Assembly: GCA_008477525.1 (NCBI GenBank)
Contig: SPDT01000007.1
Span: 62,001 to 126,000, forward strand
Reading direction: 5' to 3'
DNA length: 64,000 nt
DNA from: Hypomyces perniciosus
Taxonomy: Eukaryota; Ascomycota; Sordariomycetes; Hypocreales; Hypocreaceae
Shown: positions 61,201-64,000 of the stretch, piece by piece
Layout: each line of letters begins with the position of its first letter
Numbering within the stretch: the stretch's first letter is position 1
Notes under the pieces: model-generated
Seen by the model: only the letters and a program-made list of their open reading frames with translations
Told to the model about the DNA's origin: nothing
The model's database searches: none
Program-made: the position numbers and the translations under genes

Positions 61201-62569
61201 GCAATTGCCGCCACAGATCAACCAGAATGCGCGCTTAAACGCTGAATTTGTGAAGAGAATTGCCGACGATCCGCCTGACATGAAACATGGCAAGACAGCA
61301 AGCGGGCCAGAAACAAAAGACGATGACAGCTCAGCCAAGTGGCGCCCGGCAACGGAATGGGAAAACCCGATCTGGGGTTGGCTCATCACCAACTACGCCG
61401 ACTATGGTATCCAGTTATTCTTGCCAGACGGTACATTCTATCGTGAGGTACGCTTCGGAGGGCCACTCGGTGCACTGAAATCGCCGAAATGGTTGCCTTT
61501 TGCGCCAGGTGGGGATGACACCACACCGGAGACTCGACAGCTAGATGAACTGGCACAAAAGCTTGCCGATCCTGCATACCTGGACGGATTCTGGCACATG
61601 GTGGTTACTGCACAAGCGAATTTGGCTGCAGCACCGACCTCGTATGCCCAGTTTCTTAACTCCATTGTCGGCAAACCACTGGCGCTGGTCAACATGGGCT
61701 TGTCCCTTGACCTGGATGGCCCACCACTGGTGAACCAGAGTACCCTGAGTACTGTGGTAGACCCTGAGCGTCAGTTACTTCCGCCAGCTGACCCTGAAGA
61801 CCCAGCGCCATATTATAAATTCCAAGTACGACTGGGTAACCGTGATGCTGAGTACGACGGGTTGGTTGGTTACTTTGATACGACTGCTGCAGGAACGGAT
61901 CAACTTAATCTTGACAATGTCAAGACCTTCTTCGCACCAGAGAAAGAGACTAAGAAGCCTCTTGAGCTCCTCAGCACAAAGAACTATCCATTATTTACTC
62001 CTTTCTGGGAGGCACCGTTCCCGACAGTACCACCATATAATGAAGACGAGCTTATTGTTGAACCCGCCATCTTTGATGGCAGGCGTAACTCGCACTTCAC
62101 CGTCTTTGGTGCCATCATCGATCCATTCACTCCTTTACAAGCATACTCGTCCTTCTTGCCACCTGTGTCACTCTATTTGCCGCCATGGGCTTGGCAGAAA
62201 GCCATGAATACTATGACTGCTTTCTTCCACGCGGGACCGTTGACGTTACCAGTCAATGACGTCCCGGATTACGATCCTGATCAGCTTCTGACAACCAAGA
62301 ATGCTAGGGACATGCCAAAGCGGGACCTTCAACTGCCTGGGTTGGGACCTGGAGAATGGAGCTGGTTCCAGCCATATGCTGGGCCAGATGCTGCGAACGT
62401 GGGAGCTGCAGGGGATGATCCACCTGCTCCAAAGTTCAATCCTTTTGGCATTCAGAAGCGTGGCAATCTGATGAAACCTGGGTTCCAGGATGGTCCATAT
62501 GTGGCAATCGAGGGCTTTTTGCAGCTGAGGAATCCGATTATGATGCCAAAGCCACAGCCGGCTAGTTGA
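58210..62569 (+). CDS. Uncharacterised 1426-aa protein
   Basis: Two exons (58210-60929, 61009-62569) join in frame to 1426 aa. The intron has a GTATAT donor and a CTAACTAAC branch site. No signal peptide or membrane segment is seen. Near the N-terminus it has LLVPMQLEAFVLNPAV (11-26), GVYVHWILPRFYRAG (95-109) and PPTRWIVIRKLDL (151-163). As far as I recall, this pattern (VHW-LP, then a P-RW-V-R segment) is seen in large uncharacterised bacterial proteins. Short coiled-coil candidates lie at about 414-432 and 535-565 (HIKGLQDRIQKLQDNINDLL). Trp-rich segments (WFPLFAEWEIEYHH, residues about 698-711) suggest a beta-structured core. The C-terminal 500 residues are Pro/Gly-rich with many aromatics and end PKPQPAS. 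Its role is unknown. Size, style and position pair it with the 1200-aa and DUF6603-like proteins. Confidence 0.85.
60930..61008 (+). other. Intron of the 1426-aa gene (79 bp)
   Basis: GTATATTT to TTCAAAAAG with CTAACTAAC about 30 bases before the acceptor. Phase 2; Arg-907 is rebuilt across the junction (GQF-R-FRKLNIIDKFGQ). Confidence 0.85.
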
Positions 62570-63350
62570 TAGCAGGTTTGATGAGACTAGTCATAACCAC
62601 AACCCTCATTTTTTCCCCTTTGTCAAATATTAGTCTTTCAAGTTTGGATAGTTTTGTCGCAAGCATTTTCTCATGGTTTCTTGTGACGGCTCCAGAAAAG
62701 TTTTTAGGTATCAGTTCAACATCCTGTGATGCGTACCGGATCCGGCTCTCGGTGAAAAATCGGCATCAGAAGTGCTGCTCCGAGTTGAAGCCGAGTATGT
62801 ACGTGGACTTGGGTGCCGCAGGCACAACTCCATCAATCAATCGTATTTTATTCGTTCGTACATAGGATCGTTTTGGGAAAGCCTGGATCTGGGTCATTGC
62901 CAATGAGCAGCATCTAAATCGTGTTTTGTAATGCAGAGTGGGTGTATCAGCAGCAATCACTCCAACTACTACCATGAGTTTCACACAGTTGAAACAGCGC
63001 ATAACGGATCAAGCATTGTAAAGGAGAGTAAAAGGGACAGAGCAAAGTAAGATATGATGCAGTGATTCCGTGACCATCAATGCATCGATCTGTATGCGCA
63101 TTTGAAAGTGGGCCGCAGAGGGAAGAATTCAGTCCCAGGCCGTCTAGCAGTCAATGTAGATTCAAAAATCTTGCAGTAACCCAATCACTCCACAGTGCAG
63201 CTTTCCACACGGGACAGAAGCTCTTGTCGCTGCTATACCCTGCCACCACTCACAACATCCTATCATAAAAGTAGGTCTCTTTGGAATAGATTGCACGGTA
63301 AACGATTGTCCTGCTCCATGTATAGATAGCCAGCCTCCTCCCTAGCTAAG
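62570..63350. other. Flank downstream of the 1426-aa gene
   Basis: This is about 0.8 kb of normal-composition sequence that presumably includes the 3' untranslated region. Short frames at 62566-62865, 62766-63002 and 63080-63268 overlap one another on opposite strands and show no motif, so I do not call genes. Confidence 0.5.
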
Positions 63351-63580
63351 TTATTAACCTATTATCTATCCGGTCTAAGACTAGCCTTACCATTAACTAC
63401 CTTAAAACATTTCTTACTGTATTTACTTTATTAGTTAAACTTATCTTTATAACAATATATTTCTTCCTATATACTTAATTATTATAGAGGTATATAAAAT
63501 AATATTAAGGAGTATTAAAATTATATATTTTATATAACGAGTTTAATAGATTAATAAAGTTTAATATAGTTATATATAAA

Positions 63581-63611
<31 letters not shown>

Positions 63612-64000
63612 TATAAAAGCAAAAAAGAAAAAGTATTTTAAAAGTTAATATTAATTTTGATAGTATATATATGTTATTTATATAATATATATATACTAAT
63701 ATTTGCTAATATAATATATTTAGTTTATTTATTTTTATATACCCTTTAATTTAGAAAGTTATTTATAATATTTTATTAAATACTATTTTAATTTATTAAT
63801 AATATAATAATTATATATTTATAGTATTAAAGCTTTTTATTTTTAATTAAATATTTTTTATTATGAAAATATATTAATATTTTATTATAACGGAAACGGA
63901 TTCATAAATACTATTATATTATCAAAGTATAATAATAGAAAGTTAATAAATAAAGCTTTTTAAAGAAATAAATAGTTTTTAAATAATTAAAATTAAAGAG
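63351..64000. other. AT-rich block, RIP-like, at the right edge
   Basis: Base composition falls abruptly to that of the left repeat block. No family seen on the left is recognised here, and no frame of useful length is open. It runs off the window end. Confidence 0.6.
63585..63613. repeat. TAA/ATA microsatellite
   Basis: A run of about nine ATA/TAA units lies inside the AT-rich right edge. Confidence 0.85.

Noticed and set aside
62566..63268. Three overlapping short frames after the 1426-aa gene
   Set aside because: They overlap on opposite strands and have unremarkable content.

Overview
The window looks like a chromosome segment of a filamentous ascomycete (Pezizomycotina). Two things suggest this. 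Six genes with short GT-AG introns (54-123 bp) form a GC-balanced island at about 40.4-62.6 kb. The first 40 kb is an AT-rich block of nested retrotransposons with the marks of repeat-induced point mutation (RIP): stop-riddled frames, C-to-T and G-to-A differences between copies, and D-to-N changes in reverse transcriptase motifs. The species cannot be named from the sequence.

Repeat block (1-about 40 kb). I could resolve most of the nesting from long terminal repeats (LTRs) and target-site duplications (TSDs). Copia A (minus, 4523-7520) carries gypsy-1 (1-4522, left end outside the window) and a young solo LTR (6850-7111, TSD GTAAT). A LINE endonuclease relic is split in two (7521-8597 and 15725-16569) by copia B (8598-15724, TSD CAACT). 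Copia D (plus, 16570-18767 and 25372-about 26143) is split by a full-length chromodomain gypsy-2 (minus, 18768-25371, TSD AGCAC). Gypsy-3 (26144-28594, tail from 38743) is split by a small LTR element, here called S (28595-38737, TSD GTACT). S is itself split by copia C (30418-37474).

Gene island (40.4-62.6 kb). Six genes alternate strictly in strand. They are a 1200-aa protein (minus), a 291-aa lectin-like beta-propeller candidate (plus), a 109-aa protein whose first exon is only the ATG (minus), a 379-aa deaminase-fold protein with CAE and PCxxC motifs (plus), a 1672-aa protein resembling DUF6603 proteins (minus) and a 1426-aa protein (plus). The gene models are my own splicing by eye: all introns keep the frame and most have a CTAAC-like branch site.

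The three giant proteins have no membrane segment or signal peptide that I can see, and I recognise no enzyme domain in them. The deaminase motif is typical of the bacterial polymorphic-toxin deaminase families that have also entered fungi. Deaminase, lectin-like protein, small protein and three giant beta-rich or unknown proteins together, walled in by dead transposons, are the best candidate here for an undescribed system. It could be a horizontally acquired conflict, defence or spore/surface module. That functional link is inference from proximity and gene character only.

Right edge. AT-rich, RIP-like sequence resumes at about 63.35 kb and runs to the window end.
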